A stretch of 64,000 nt of DNA from FEN-1297 sp963834015 (GCA_963834015.1 CAWIAG010000003.1:620001-684000), one strand, 5' to 3'; positions 24,702-34,667 are shown, counted from the stretch's first letter. The notes: generated from the sequence alone by a model not told the origin. Numbers and translations: made by a program.

Positions 24702-25850
24702 ATGGATATCAACTTAAAAGATAAATTTATTATAACCGTTAAAACTCACCAGGGGCTGGAAGATGTTCTGACTGAAGAGCTTAAACAATTGGGTGCTGAA
24801 AATATTACCAAGTTAACACGTGCAGTTAGTTTTCAGGGAGATCAATCTTTGTTGTATAAAACAAATTTATGTATACGCACAGCTTTAAGAGTGTTGGTAC
24901 CGATATATAAATTTAAAGCATCAAATGAAACCTGGCTATACAGAGGCGTGCAAAAAGTTGACTGGTCAAAGTATTTAACTGAACATGATACATTAGCATT
25001 AGACAGCGCAGTAAGTTCCCCTATTTTTAAAAATTCACAATATGTTTTTTTGAAAGCTAAGGATGCTATAGTAGATCAATTCAGGAATAAAACGGGTGTT
25101 AGACCAAATGTAGATCTTGATAATCCGACCGTAAGAATAAATGTATATATCCAAAACGATGAAGTAACATTATCACTTGATAGTTCCGGGAGTTCGCTTC
25201 ATAAACGCGGCTACAGGAATGAGGTAAACGAAGCTCCCCTCAATGAAGCTTTAGCGGCAGGTTTAATCCTGATGTCAGGCTGGGATAAGCAAAGTAATTT
25301 CATAGATCCCATGTGTGGTTCCGGAACAATTTTGATTGAAGCCGCGATGATAGCTTATAACATTGCTCCAAATATAAACAGGAAAAAATTCGGGTTTATG
25401 AACTGGAAAAATTTTGATAAGGCATTATGGGATAAAATTACTGATGAATCAAAAAATAGTATAAGTAAGTTTAATTATTCAATAACCGGTTCGGATATAT
25501 CGCCTGAAGCAACCCGTATTGCCAGAAATAATATAAAATCGGCCGCCCTTCAGGATAAAATAAAAGTTGATAGAAAGGATTTTGCTAAAATAACACCACC
25601 TGAAGGTAAAGCACTAATTATTATGAACCCTCCTTTCGGAGAAAGAATTCAGCCTGAAAACATTAATCTCTTATATAAAAGTATAGGCGATACTTTAAAA
25701 CAAAAATTTCCCGGATCTGAAGCCTGGTTACTTTCATCAAACATAGAAGCGTTGAAATGTGTCGGGTTACGTCCTTCAAAAAAAATTATTTTTCATGCCG
25801 GGCCGCTGGAATTGAGGTTTAATAACTATTCTATGTACTCCGGGCTATAA
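24702..25850 (+). CDS. THUMP-domain rRNA/tRNA guanine-N2 methyltransferase (RlmL/YcbY N-half-like)
   Basis: 382 residues. An N-terminal ferredoxin-like plus THUMP region (1-160, with YKTNLCIRTALRVLVPI and VRINVYIQNDEVTLSLDSSG) leads to a Rossmann methyltransferase: FIDPMCGSGTILIEAAMIA (SAM site), GSDISPEATRIARNNI, and catalytic NPPFGERI. This matches the m2G-forming RlmL-type enzymes that modify 23S rRNA (G2445 in E. coli). The second RlmK half of the E. coli fusion is absent, which is usual outside Gammaproteobacteria. Confidence 0.9.
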   Translation: MDINLKDKFIITVKTHQGLEDVLTEELKQLGAENITKLTRAVSFQGDQSLLYKTNLCIRTALRVLVPIYKFKASNETWLYRGVQKVDWSKYLTEHDTLALDSAVSSPIFKNSQYVFLKAKDAIVDQFRNKTGVRPNVDLDNPTVRINVYIQNDEVTLSLDSSGSSLHKRGYRNEVNEAPLNEALAAGLILMSGWDKQSNFIDPMCGSGTILIEAAMIAYNIAPNINRKKFGFMNWKNFDKALWDKITDESKNSISKFNYSITGSDISPEATRIARNNIKSAALQDKIKVDRKDFAKITPPEGKALIIMNPPFGERIQPENINLLYKSIGDTLKQKFPGSEAWLLSSNIEALKCVGLRPSKKIIFHAGPLELRFNNYSMYSGL

Positions 25851-25923
25851 TTTAATCAAACTCTTGAACATTAATTTTTAAAAATTAAGTGCATCAAGGA
25901 ACATAATTATTTTTATAAAAAGG

Positions 25924-25978
25924 TTATGACCATCACATGATCTTATCTAATCTACTTATAAGTTTGTGATGGTTATAA
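25924..25978 (+). terminator. long inverted repeat after methyltransferase gene
   Basis: TTATGACCATCACA (25924-25937) and TGTGATGGTTATAA (25965-25978) pair at 13 of 14 positions with a 27-base loop. It could terminate the upstream transcript or act as an operator for the arsR-type gene that starts at 26006. No clear T run follows. Confidence 0.45.
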
Positions 25979-25989
25979 TATATTGATAC

Positions 25990-25998
25990 ATTTAGATA
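25990..25998 (+). promoter_or_regulatory. candidate ArsR-family operator (ATTTAGATA)
   Basis: ATTTAGATA lies within the near-palindrome ATTTAGATAAGTAAAT just before the regulator's start, and again at 26317-26325 before the flavin oxidoreductase. Shared placement is the only evidence. Confidence 0.3.
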
Positions 25999-26005
25999 AG
26001 TAAAT

Positions 26006-26290
26006 ATGAAAACCACTGAAGACTATATAGTAAAAATTGCAAAGGCGTTGAGTGACAAAACACGAGTGCGGATCCTCAAAGAGATTTCAAGCAAAGGAAG
26101 CATTTCATGCGGAGACGCTGAAAAAATTGCAGAACTTTCCCAGCCAACAGTTTCGCATCATCTTAAGATTCTTACTGATGCCGGTCTATTGATTGCTAAA
26201 AAACACGGACGTTACATTACTGTAACAGTAAATAAAAAAGCTTTGGCAGAATTTACATCTGCAGTTTCGGGTTCTATTAAGCTAAAGTGA
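26006..26290 (+). CDS. ArsR-family transcriptional regulator
   Basis: 94 residues, a winged helix-turn-helix: KALSDKTRVRILKEIS opening, CGDAEKIAELSQPTVSHHLKIL as two helices with the recognition helix, then the wing KKHGRYITVTVN. There is one cysteine in helix 3 (SCGDAE), but the pair of cysteines of metal-sensing ArsR proteins is absent, so a metal signal is unlikely. It lies 95 bases upstream of the Old Yellow Enzyme gene on the same strand and probably represses it, as is common for electrophile-responsive enoate reductases. Confidence 0.88.
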   Translation: MKTTEDYIVKIAKALSDKTRVRILKEISSKGSISCGDAEKIAELSQPTVSHHLKILTDAGLLIAKKHGRYITVTVNKKALAEFTSAVSGSIKLK

Positions 26291-26385
26291 TTTTTTTTGT
26301 TTTATTATATTGAATTATTTAGATATATGGATGTAACAATAAAGTTTTAAAATATAAAATATCAGATTATAGAAAGGTAACAAAA

Positions 26386-27462
26386 ATGGAAAACTTATTA
26401 TTTAACGAATATAAACTTGGCAGAATAATGCTGAAAAACCGCATTGTAATGGCCCCTATGACACGCAGCCGAGCGGTAAATAATATTCCTAATGATCTTA
26501 TGGCAGAATATTACAGGCAGCGTTCCGGTGCAGGGCTTATAATTACTGAAGGAACTTCCCCCTCTCCAAACGGACTTGGTTATGCACGAATTCCCGGAAT
26601 TTTTAATGAAGAACAAGTATTCGGCTGGAGAAAAGTTACGGATGCTGTTCACAATGAAGGCGGGCGCATATTTGTTCAATTAATGCATACGGGCCGCGTA
26701 TCACATCCACTTAATTTACCTTCAAATGCTAAAGTTTTTGCACCGTCTGCAATCGGGTTTAAGGGAGAAACATGGACAGATCAGAAACAATTACAGCCCT
26801 ACCCTGTACCTCAGGAAATGACAACAGATGATATTCATAAAACTATAGATGAATATACCAACAGTGCTAAACTTGCAATCGATGCCGGCTTTGACGGAGT
26901 TGAACTTCACGGCGCTAACGGCTACCTGATAGAACAATTCATTAATCCGACGGCTAATCAGAGAAGTGACATATATGGGGGCTCTCCTGAAAACCGAATT
27001 CGGTTCGCGATTGAGATTGCAGCAAAAGCTGCCAACGCTATTGGATCCGACAGAGTTGGTATAAGAGTTTCTCCTTATGGAGCCTCAAATGGTTTGCTGG
27101 CTTACGAAGGTATAGACGAGACATACGGACTGCTTGCAGAAGAACTTAGTAAACTTAGCTTATTATACATGCATGTTGTGGATCATAGTTCAATGGGAGC
27201 GCCACAGGTTAATCCTTCTGTAAAGATATTAATTAGGAATAAATTTAATGGGACACTAATACTTGCCGGAGGCTATAATATTGAAAAGGCTGAACGCGAT
27301 CTTAAGGATAAAAAGGGAGACTTAATCGCCATGGGCAGGGTTTTTATTTCTAATCCCAATCTTATTGACAAATTTAAAAAGCATGATGAACTTATTGCAG
27401 CCGACAGTAATACTTTTTATACTCCCGGAGAAAAAGGTTATACGGATTATCCATTGAATTAA
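26386..27462 (+). CDS. Old Yellow Enzyme-type alkene reductase (NADH:flavin oxidoreductase, NemA-like)
   Basis: 358 residues, a full FMN-binding TIM barrel. RIVMAPMTRSRA at the N terminus, the substrate-binding HGANGYLIEQFINPTANQRSD, then YGGSPENRIRFAIEI, and the C-terminal FMN site LAGGYNIEKAE with LIAMGRVFISNP. It reduces activated double bonds or nitro compounds using NAD(P)H. The preceding ArsR-type regulator and the strong terminator after it make a two-gene unit. Confidence 0.93.
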   Translation: MENLLFNEYKLGRIMLKNRIVMAPMTRSRAVNNIPNDLMAEYYRQRSGAGLIITEGTSPSPNGLGYARIPGIFNEEQVFGWRKVTDAVHNEGGRIFVQLMHTGRVSHPLNLPSNAKVFAPSAIGFKGETWTDQKQLQPYPVPQEMTTDDIHKTIDEYTNSAKLAIDAGFDGVELHGANGYLIEQFINPTANQRSDIYGGSPENRIRFAIEIAAKAANAIGSDRVGIRVSPYGASNGLLAYEGIDETYGLLAEELSKLSLLYMHVVDHSSMGAPQVNPSVKILIRNKFNGTLILAGGYNIEKAERDLKDKKGDLIAMGRVFISNPNLIDKFKKHDELIAADSNTFYTPGEKGYTDYPLN

Positions 27463-27477
27463 AAATTTTTTTATTCA

Positions 27478-27515
27478 ATAACACTTGAACTAAAGAAATT
27501 TAGTTCAAGTGTTAT
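27478..27515 (+). terminator. strong hairpin terminator after alkene reductase
   Basis: A perfect 17-bp stem, ATAACACTTGAACTAAA (27478-27494) with TTTAGTTCAAGTGTTAT (27499-27515), and a GAAA tetraloop, followed by ATTTTA. Confidence 0.85.
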
Positions 27516-28082
27516 ATTTTACAAGTTAAAAACCAATTGAATTATTTTGTCCCATTTGTTTTCCATTAACTTAGTATTATAGATTTAAAAATCCGTAAAT
27601 TTTTGTCACTGAGGGTATCTAATCTGAAAGAAATATATATTATTTAGTTTCCGGGATTATGATTAACTTTATATTTTAAATAATATTCAAAAAATATTAG
27701 GCATTCCCGGCAATGTGAATAATAAGCTACTTAAGTTCTAAGATTTTATTCCGTAATAGTTTTATGATTAGCTTCTTAGCAGTATTGCTGCCTCACAGCG
27801 GCGGTAATTGGGTAAACTGATCATAATTCCCCACTCTCTTTGTAAATAGTTTTAATACTATATAATAACCTTTATTTTACTACCCTGACATCACTTTGAT
27901 TAATTTGTATTGTTCATACCTGAATGTTCACTTTGAACACTTCATATACTTTTTGAATAAATTACTGCTAAATCCTGGAAAAATTTAATTTTCAAGCCTC
28001 TTTATTGAATAAGTATGAAATAGCTCACCTGGAATATTAAAAATATTATAAATTTTTGGCATATTATTTAAATTCAATAAAT
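27516..28082. other. intergenic, 567 bp, nothing recognised
   Basis: AT-rich, no supported gene. A short GAACACTT/GAAC repeat near 27925-27940 is not convincing. The first nine codons upstream of the 28083 ATG are open but start at TTG and lack a ribosome binding site. Confidence 0.55.
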
Positions 28083-28655
28083 ATGAACAAAACAAAATTG
28101 GTAATTGCATTCAAATCCTCAACCGAGTGGAGAGATTGGCTTGAGGAAAATCATTTAATATCAAAAGTGGTATGGGTTCGCATTTTTAAAAAAAATTCGA
28201 AAGAAGAGTCCGTTACTTATAACGAAGCAATTGATGAAGCTTTATGTTACGGATGGATAGATGGTCAAAAAGATAAATATGATGCGTTATCATGGCTTCA
28301 GAAATTTACACCCCGCCGTGCGGGAAGTAACTGGTCCAAGAATAATACAGCTAATGTTGAGCGGTTGATTATATCCGGGAAAATGAAAAAAGCAGGCTTG
28401 CTAAAAGTGGAGGAAGCAAAATCCGATGGCAGATGGGAAAATGCATACCATCCTCAAAGCACAGCTTCACTACCGGATGATTTCAGCAGGGAGCTGGAAA
28501 AGAATACTAAAGCAAAAAGATTTTTTGAAACTCTTAACAAGACTAATTTATATGCTATTAAATACAGGCTTCAAACTGCAAATAAAATAGAAACCCGGAA
28601 AAAACGTATAAAATTAATACTTACAATGCTTTCAGAAGAAAAAAAATTTCATTAG
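28083..28655 (+). CDS. YdeI/OmdA-like protein
   Basis: 190 residues from ATG 28083 (an upstream in-frame TTG at 28056 would add nine). The family pattern is complete: STEWRDWLEENH, VTYNEAIDEALCYGWIDGQ, then FTPRRAGSNWSKNN, and a C-terminal YdeI helical part (FFETLNKTNLYAIKYRL, then RIKLILTML). Homologues are annotated as bacteriocin-protection or OmpD-associated proteins. The biochemical role is unknown. Single-gene unit. Confidence 0.85.
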   Translation: MNKTKLVIAFKSSTEWRDWLEENHLISKVVWVRIFKKNSKEESVTYNEAIDEALCYGWIDGQKDKYDALSWLQKFTPRRAGSNWSKNNTANVERLIISGKMKKAGLLKVEEAKSDGRWENAYHPQSTASLPDDFSRELEKNTKAKRFFETLNKTNLYAIKYRLQTANKIETRKKRIKLILTMLSEEKKFH

Positions 28656-28855
28656 TAATTTTACATTAATGCTTTTATAAACTGATATACGATTATCCAA
28701 ACTGTATAATTGTAGTACTAATTCTACATTCAATTTTGTTTTTTTGAAGTTATTCTTTATCTTTTACATAAGTTTATTAATTTTCCGATGCAATTTTTAG
28801 CAATTTGGGGATAGACGTGAAAAAATGTATATATATAGGTTTGGATTAGAAAATA

Positions 28856-29173
28856 ATGGGGATTGATTTACTTTGCCTTTCAAGCAGCCGCGTAAATTTT
28901 TTAAATTTGATTTTAATTATTCACTTTTTACAGGTGATAATTCTTAATAATAATTCAGAACAAATTAATTTAGTTAAAAATAAAACTGTTGATTTTCCGG
29001 AAGAAAACCGTCTGCATTTAATGCAATCATTAATTAGCGGTATAAAAGTACCTGAAATCACTTTTGAAGTTTTGGGAGTATGTATTTTTAATTTATTTAG
29101 AACATTTCATTCTTGTCAAACAAAAAAAGCGTCGATGCTTGAGGATTCTCTTATTACAACAATAATTTTGTAG
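28856..29173 (+). CDS. doubtful ORF, 105 aa, before LytTR regulator
   Basis: An ATG reading frame with a hydrophobic N-terminal stretch (LNLILIIHFLQVIIL) and no recognised domain. Its stop is 8 bases before the response regulator's start, which is the only reason to list it. There is no convincing ribosome binding site and the composition is like the surrounding intergenic DNA. It may be leader sequence of the regulator transcript. Confidence 0.25.
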   Translation: MGIDLLCLSSSRVNFLNLILIIHFLQVIILNNNSEQINLVKNKTVDFPEENRLHLMQSLISGIKVPEITFEVLGVCIFNLFRTFHSCQTKKASMLEDSLITTIIL

Positions 29174-29180
29174 GGGAATT

Positions 29181-29942
29181 ATGAGAAAGAAAATACTAAT
29201 AATTGAAGATGACCTGGACGTACGCGAGAATATCATAACACTATTGAGTGAAGAAGGTTATAATGTTATCCCGGCAAAAGATGGCAAAACCGGCATCAAA
29301 ATAACTAAAGAAGAAAACCCCAGTTTAATAATTTGCGATATTATGATGAATGGACTTAGCGGCTATGATGTGCTGGATGCTTTGTCTAAAGATAATTCGA
29401 CAAAAACCATACCTTTTATCTTTTTAACTGCCAAAACAGACCGAGAAGATATACGCTTAGGAATGCTGCTTGGTGCTGACGACTATTTAGTAAAACCTTA
29501 CAACTCAGATGAATTATTAAAATCAATAGAAACCAGATTAAGAAAAGCCGAAGGATATAAAAAAAACGATAATAATTTATTGATAAGCCCTCCAAAAGAA
29601 ATTTATTCAGTCGATGATAAAATATTTGTCAGAGCTGATGGAAATCCGACATTAATTAAAATAGTTGAAATTATGGCTATAAATGCAGAAAACCAATATT
29701 CAACAATAAGGATGTTGGATGGGAAAACTTATCTAATAAGAAAATCATTATCACATTGGGAAAGCATTCTACCCCAGAAAAATTTTATCAGAATTCACAG
29801 AAGTACTATAATTAATTTAAACTATTTGATAAAAATTGATAAATGGTATAACGCCAGCCTTATTGCTTATTTAAAGGATATTAAAGAACCTTTTGTTATA
29901 AGCAAGAAGTTTTCAACTAAAATCAGAAAGAAATTTATTTAG
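29181..29942 (+). CDS. LytTR-family response regulator
   Basis: 253 residues. The receiver domain (1-122) has the acidic pair in IIEDDLD, phospho-acceptor Asp in IICDIMMNG and Lys in LVKPYN. The LytTR DNA-binding domain occupies about 150-253 (MLDGKTYLIRKSLSHWESIL, then FIRIHRSTIINLNYL). Its partner is probably the REC-kinase protein encoded 127 bases downstream. Target genes unknown. A purine-rich AGGGGAATT site precedes the ATG. Confidence 0.92.
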   Translation: MRKKILIIEDDLDVRENIITLLSEEGYNVIPAKDGKTGIKITKEENPSLIICDIMMNGLSGYDVLDALSKDNSTKTIPFIFLTAKTDREDIRLGMLLGADDYLVKPYNSDELLKSIETRLRKAEGYKKNDNNLLISPPKEIYSVDDKIFVRADGNPTLIKIVEIMAINAENQYSTIRMLDGKTYLIRKSLSHWESILPQKNFIRIHRSTIINLNYLIKIDKWYNASLIAYLKDIKEPFVISKKFSTKIRKKFI

Positions 29943-30069
29943 ATAAACATCATTATTTTAATTATTCACTCTCAAAATCTCCCGCTTACAACATTATTCG
30001 ACCTTTAACAATTATATATTTAACTATGGTATAAAAATATCGAATATTAGGGTATTACTGGAGTGATTA

Positions 30070-31158
30070 GTGAAAACAATCCTAATAATTGAAGATGAAC
30101 CTGGCATAAGAATCAATTTAATTGAATTGCTTGAAAACGAGGGTTATAACGTTTTGAGCGCAAATAACGGATATGAAGGTTATAGAATAGCTATATCTTG
30201 TGAGCCTGATATTATTCTTAGTGATATCAGAATGCCTGTTTTAAACGGCATAGATTTATTAAAGAAACTCCAGCAAAATTTAGCCACTGCAATGATCCCA
30301 TTTATTTTTTTAACAGCTAAATCTGAATTGCAAGACATGAGGAAAGGAATGTCCAATGGAGCGGATGATTATATTATAAAACCATTCCAGATAGATGACG
30401 TATTAAATGCAATCGACTACCGTTTAAAGAAAAGGGATAATTATTTAGTAGTTGTCCAGGAATTCAGGGATATATTAATGAAAAGAGTTCCGCATGAATT
30501 GCGCACTCCGCTTGTTGGTATTCTGGGTATTTCAGGAATCATAAAGGAAAACCTGGAAACATTATCAAAAGAAGAAATATTAGATATGGCCGAAATAATA
30601 AATAAATCAGGGAAAAGACTTCACCGGCGAATTGAAAAGTTCTTAACTTACATGGAATTATTACCGCAAAACGGAATGGATAAACCCACGAAAGTTCAAA
30701 ACCGGTTTAGATTGAATGAAAAAAAAATATCACAACTGTTATTAAATAAAGCTAATGAGTTCGGCCGGGAAAAAGATTTATCAATTCAATTTGAACAAAA
30801 AGAATTAGGTACATTAGAATGGCATTATGAAATATTGGTAAAAGAACTGGTCGAAAATTCTTTAAAATTTTCATTAAAAGGAAAATCTATCGACATATAC
30901 GGCCAATCGAAAGAATGCAATTATGTAACTAAAATTGTGGATTCCGGCAAAGAACTTGGCAACGTAAATATTGATAATATAAGAATTTTTAATCAATTTG
31001 ATAAAAGTGATTTGACAGAAGAAGGATTAGGTTTCGGCTTATCAATAGTAAAAAAAATAATCGATCTCTCCGGCGGATATTTAAAGTTCAGTAGAGAAAA
31101 TAGCATTTTAAATGTAGTTGAATTCGGCATTCCATTGACTGATAATAGAGCTAATTAG
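30070..31158 (+). CDS. receiver-domain histidine kinase (REC-HisKA-HATPase)
   Basis: 362 residues, soluble. Receiver domain 1-121 (IIEDEPG, IILSDIRMP, YIIKPF). Histidine phosphotransfer helix with VPHELRTPLVGI near residue 142. ATP-binding domain with N box LVKELVENSLKFS and GLGFGLSIVKKII. There are no membrane helices, so input comes through the receiver. The DxGxG box is weak (IVDSGKELG), as in many phospho-relay kinases of this type. Start is GTG at 30070 with upstream GGAG. It is likely one system with the LytTR regulator before it. Confidence 0.88.
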   Translation: MKTILIIEDEPGIRINLIELLENEGYNVLSANNGYEGYRIAISCEPDIILSDIRMPVLNGIDLLKKLQQNLATAMIPFIFLTAKSELQDMRKGMSNGADDYIIKPFQIDDVLNAIDYRLKKRDNYLVVVQEFRDILMKRVPHELRTPLVGILGISGIIKENLETLSKEEILDMAEIINKSGKRLHRRIEKFLTYMELLPQNGMDKPTKVQNRFRLNEKKISQLLLNKANEFGREKDLSIQFEQKELGTLEWHYEILVKELVENSLKFSLKGKSIDIYGQSKECNYVTKIVDSGKELGNVNIDNIRIFNQFDKSDLTEEGLGFGLSIVKKIIDLSGGYLKFSRENSILNVVEFGIPLTDNRAN

Positions 31159-31530
31159 AAATATGTTATTGCTAATCATTTATTGAGCCCTAACGCATCT
31201 CTGTTAATTGAAACTAAGCGTCACAAAAAATTTTTAAGCACATCAATTTTTACATCCAGAATCTACATACAAAATATTTTTCATTATGCAACACCCTGCT
31301 AAAGCGGACCACCGTAACAAGAGGACAAGTAAGTAAAACGACTATAAAGCACTCTGAGTTTTATCATTAACACCTTTATTATTTGCGATGTTAATGTAAC
31401 TTAATTATTAGGGTTAACGAATTATATTGTTTACAATTGACTTTAGCCCGGATTAATTCCGTCTTCTACTTGACAAAGAGTTATAAATAATTTATATTTG
31501 AATTATGATTCATATATCATTTACTAAAAT
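31159..31530. other. intergenic, 372 bp, nothing recognised
   Basis: No supported gene or RNA. It should contain the promoter of the TetR-led efflux operon. Confidence 0.55.
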
Positions 31531-32118
31531 ATGAGAATAAAAGAAGGAAATAAAGAAGCAGATATACTTGATGCTGCCATAAAGATTTTTGCTAAGAACG
31601 GATTTCATAATGCTAAAATTTACAAAATTGCAGATACGGCAGGAATTGCTACGGGAAGTGTTTACCTGTATTTCAAAAATAAGGAAGCAATTCTTAATAA
31701 AATATTTGAAAATCTTTGGGAGCAGCTATACATGGCAATTTCTGAACTAAAACAAAGAAATGATGTCAATTCCATTGATAAAATCGATCAATTGATAGAT
31801 CTCTTTTTTAATATTTTTTACAATAAGCCTGAATTAGCAATTGTTTTTGTGAATGAACAAATAAATGTATCTCACGTTAAAGACTGTAAGTGGCTAAAGT
31901 ATAATGAACTTTTTATTAAAGACGGAGAGAATATTTTAGCGGATGGGGTAAATAAAGGCATAATAAATCCGATAATTAATATTAAAGCTTTTCGTTATTT
32001 CCTGCTCGGAGGAATAAGATATATGCTTGACAGTTGGGCAAAAGACAGGAAAGGGATTTCAATAAATACTTTGCGTCAAAACGTTAAGTTGATTATACAC
32101 AAAGGGATTTTAAATTAA
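31531..32118 (+). CDS. TetR/AcrR-family regulator of efflux operon
   Basis: 195 residues. The N-terminal helix-turn-helix (ILDAAIKIFAKNGFHNAKI, then GIATGSVYLYFKNKEAIL) is textbook TetR. The ligand domain is helical and unassigned. The gene stands 55 bases upstream of the tolC-like gene in the same direction and heads the operon 31531-37051, so it most likely represses that exporter. Similar TetR-TolC-HlyD-permease-permease clusters are common in Bacteroidota. Confidence 0.9.
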   Translation: MRIKEGNKEADILDAAIKIFAKNGFHNAKIYKIADTAGIATGSVYLYFKNKEAILNKIFENLWEQLYMAISELKQRNDVNSIDKIDQLIDLFFNIFYNKPELAIVFVNEQINVSHVKDCKWLKYNELFIKDGENILADGVNKGIINPIINIKAFRYFLLGGIRYMLDSWAKDRKGISINTLRQNVKLIIHKGILN

Positions 32119-32173
32119 ATATATTTTTTAACCTTATTATGAATAATGATTCAGTATTAAATAGGTAAAATAG

Positions 32174-33661
32174 ATGAAATTAAATAACAAATTAAATCTT
32201 GCATTCGTTACATTTGGACTTATTCTTTGGTTTTCAGTTCAGCTTCAGGCTCAATATTTAACGTTGGAAGATGCTGTAAACACGGCACTAAAGAATAACC
32301 CAAAAATAAAACAGTATGAGGAAAAAACCGCTCAGAAAAAATATGATAATATTGATGCTTGGGGTAATTTCCTGCCGAAAATAAATGTTACGGATTCATA
32401 TACTCATCTTAATGATCCACTTATCCTGGACTTAAACCCGATACGTGATGTAATCATACAGCTTCAATCATCTAACCAGGCAGAATTAACTAATATTTAT
32501 AATATATTACAAAATGGTACGGCTCTTACAGCACAGCAAAAAGCGCTGGCCGCACAACAAGCAGGATCACAACTTAATGCCGCACTCCCCTCCTTCGATG
32601 AGATTTTTAAGGATCAAAATTATAAGACGGCTACTATAGTGGGAGTACAGCCTATTTTCTTGGGGGGAAAATTATTAGCTGCTAAAAAATTTGCAAGCGA
32701 TGAATTTGATGCTTCCGAAGTAGAACTGCAAAAAACAAAAGACGATATTATTTGTGAAACAGTAAATAATTATCTAACCATTGTTTTTTTACAGGATGTA
32801 GTAAAAACAAGAAGGAATGTTTTAAGCGGGATGCAAAAACATGAAGCTATGGCTGAGAAGCTTTTACAGCAAGGGATTATAGCTAATTATAATATGTTAA
32901 GAGCAAAAGTAGCCGTAGCAGAAGCTGAAAGAAATTTATTTGATGATAATAATAACCTTGAATTATCTAAAATTGCCTTAAAGAACTGTCTGGGTATACC
33001 GGAAGATGCAGAAATTCAGATTAAAGACAGCCTGTTATACATTGATAATCTTGGAGAGTTCAATTCTTATCTTAATAAAGCAATGGCTCAACAGCCGGTG
33101 TTAAAACTTATTTCATTAAAAAAAGATGCCGCTCATCAAAAATATAATGTTGAAAGGTCAAAATTTTTACCTCAAGCCGGGTTATTTGGCCAGTATGAAA
33201 TGTATCCTCAGTATTTGTCATGTGTTGAACCAAGATGGGCAGTAGGTGTTCAGGTAAGCCTTAATATTTTTAATGGATTTCAAGACTATGCCAATCTCCA
33301 ATCAGCAAGCCATCTTGAAGATGAAGTTAAATATATTGAAGCCGACGCAGTAAGAAATATTAGATTATTAATCAATAAAGATTACAGGGATGTTGCAAAT
33401 TCACAAGAGAGATATCTAAAAACAAATGAAAGCATCGATCTTGCCAAGGAAAATTTACGACTAAATGAAAGAAGATTTGATACCGGTTTAGGGACATCAT
33501 TAGAAGTTATAGACGCACAACTCTCGTTAGAGAAAAATGAAATTGAAAGTCAGCAATCATTATTTGATTACTACAAAAGTTTAACATCATTAAATGTTAA
33601 TTCAGGAAATCCTGAAGAAGTTTTAAATATTTGGAATAAAGTGGAAGGTAAATTAAAATGA
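32174..33661 (+). CDS. TolC-family outer-membrane efflux protein
   Basis: 495 residues with a signal peptide (1-26, cut near LQA-Q). Two OEP repeats follow. The first starts YLTLEDAVNTALKNNPKIKQYEEK, and the second ends with RRFDTGLGTSLEVIDAQLSLEKNEIE. An unusual Gln/Ala-rich stretch (about 110-140, LTAQQKALAAQQAG) sits in the first extracellular loop. Forms the trimeric outer-membrane channel for the exporter encoded downstream. Its stop overlaps the start of the HlyD gene by 4 bases. Confidence 0.93.
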   Translation: MKLNNKLNLAFVTFGLILWFSVQLQAQYLTLEDAVNTALKNNPKIKQYEEKTAQKKYDNIDAWGNFLPKINVTDSYTHLNDPLILDLNPIRDVIIQLQSSNQAELTNIYNILQNGTALTAQQKALAAQQAGSQLNAALPSFDEIFKDQNYKTATIVGVQPIFLGGKLLAAKKFASDEFDASEVELQKTKDDIICETVNNYLTIVFLQDVVKTRRNVLSGMQKHEAMAEKLLQQGIIANYNMLRAKVAVAEAERNLFDDNNNLELSKIALKNCLGIPEDAEIQIKDSLLYIDNLGEFNSYLNKAMAQQPVLKLISLKKDAAHQKYNVERSKFLPQAGLFGQYEMYPQYLSCVEPRWAVGVQVSLNIFNGFQDYANLQSASHLEDEVKYIEADAVRNIRLLINKDYRDVANSQERYLKTNESIDLAKENLRLNERRFDTGLGTSLEVIDAQLSLEKNEIESQQSLFDYYKSLTSLNVNSGNPEEVLNIWNKVEGKLK

Positions 33662-34638
33662 AAATAAAAAGATCATATATCATTTTGTCTCTCCCGGTTG
33701 TCTTAGCAATTGTCGGAATTACAGTTTTACTTGCGGATTCATTTGCAACCACACATGAAGTTATCGGGGGTATAGTAGAAGTAAGCGATGTTGATGTTGC
33801 TTCTAAAATTCCCGGAAGAATTGACAATATCTATGCGGAAGAAGGAGACCATGTTCAAAAAGGCCAAATTCTTGCAAAGATGGAAAGCAAGGAGATGGAT
33901 GCCAAGGTTGAGCAGGCTAAAGGGATGATGGATGCTGCAAAATCCAAATATGATATGGCAATTAATGGAGCACGGCCTGAAGAAAAAGAAGCTGTTAAAA
34001 ATTTATACCTGCAGGCAAAGCATCAATATGAATTTGCTAATAAAACATGGGAAAGAATGTACAACCTTTATAATGATAGCTTAATTTCTGCACAGGAAAA
34101 GGACCAGGTTGAATTTCAATACAAAGCGGCACAGGAACAAATGGATGCGGCTAAAGCGAAATATGATATGGTTATGAAAGGTGCACGTACTGAGGAAATA
34201 GAGGGAGCAAAATCTCTTTACTACCAGGCCGAAAACGGGTATAAAGAAGCTTTAGCATACCAGGAAGAACTTTACTTAAAGAGCCCTATTGATGGTGAAT
34301 TACAAAAAAAGATTGTGAATGCCGGTGAAATTATTTCAAGCGGTTATCCTTTATTTACAGTTCTTAATTTAAATGACATTTGGATTACCTTACAGGTAAA
34401 AGAAACTCAAATGGCCGGAATAAAAAAAGGCAACACATATAAAGTAACAATACCTGCTCTTGGAAATAAAACAGAAGAATTTGAAATAACTTATATCTCA
34501 GCTATGGGTGATTTTTCTACCTGGAAGCCTACCAACCAAAAAGGTGAATTCGATATTAAAACCTTTGAAGTCAGGTTAAGAAGTAAATCTAATATTGATG
34601 GATTAAGGCCTGGAATGACCGTTAATATAGAATTATAG
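33658..34638 (+). CDS. HlyD-family periplasmic adaptor
   Basis: 326 residues. Inner-membrane anchor at about 9-26, lipoyl-type domain (VDVASKIPGRIDNIYAEEGDHVQKGQIL), then a coiled-coil hairpin with an internal repeat: MDAAKSKYDMAINGARPEE near residue 90 returns as MDAAKAKYDMVMKGARTEE near 162. The second lipoyl half is YLKSPIDGELQKKIVNAGE. It bridges the ABC-2 permeases to the TolC channel. Close to the YhiI/YbhG type. Confidence 0.92.
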   Translation: MKIKRSYIILSLPVVLAIVGITVLLADSFATTHEVIGGIVEVSDVDVASKIPGRIDNIYAEEGDHVQKGQILAKMESKEMDAKVEQAKGMMDAAKSKYDMAINGARPEEKEAVKNLYLQAKHQYEFANKTWERMYNLYNDSLISAQEKDQVEFQYKAAQEQMDAAKAKYDMVMKGARTEEIEGAKSLYYQAENGYKEALAYQEELYLKSPIDGELQKKIVNAGEIISSGYPLFTVLNLNDIWITLQVKETQMAGIKKGNTYKVTIPALGNKTEEFEITYISAMGDFSTWKPTNQKGEFDIKTFEVRLRSKSNIDGLRPGMTVNIEL

Positions 34639-34667
34639 CCGGGTAAATTTTAGTAAAGAGCAAAACA

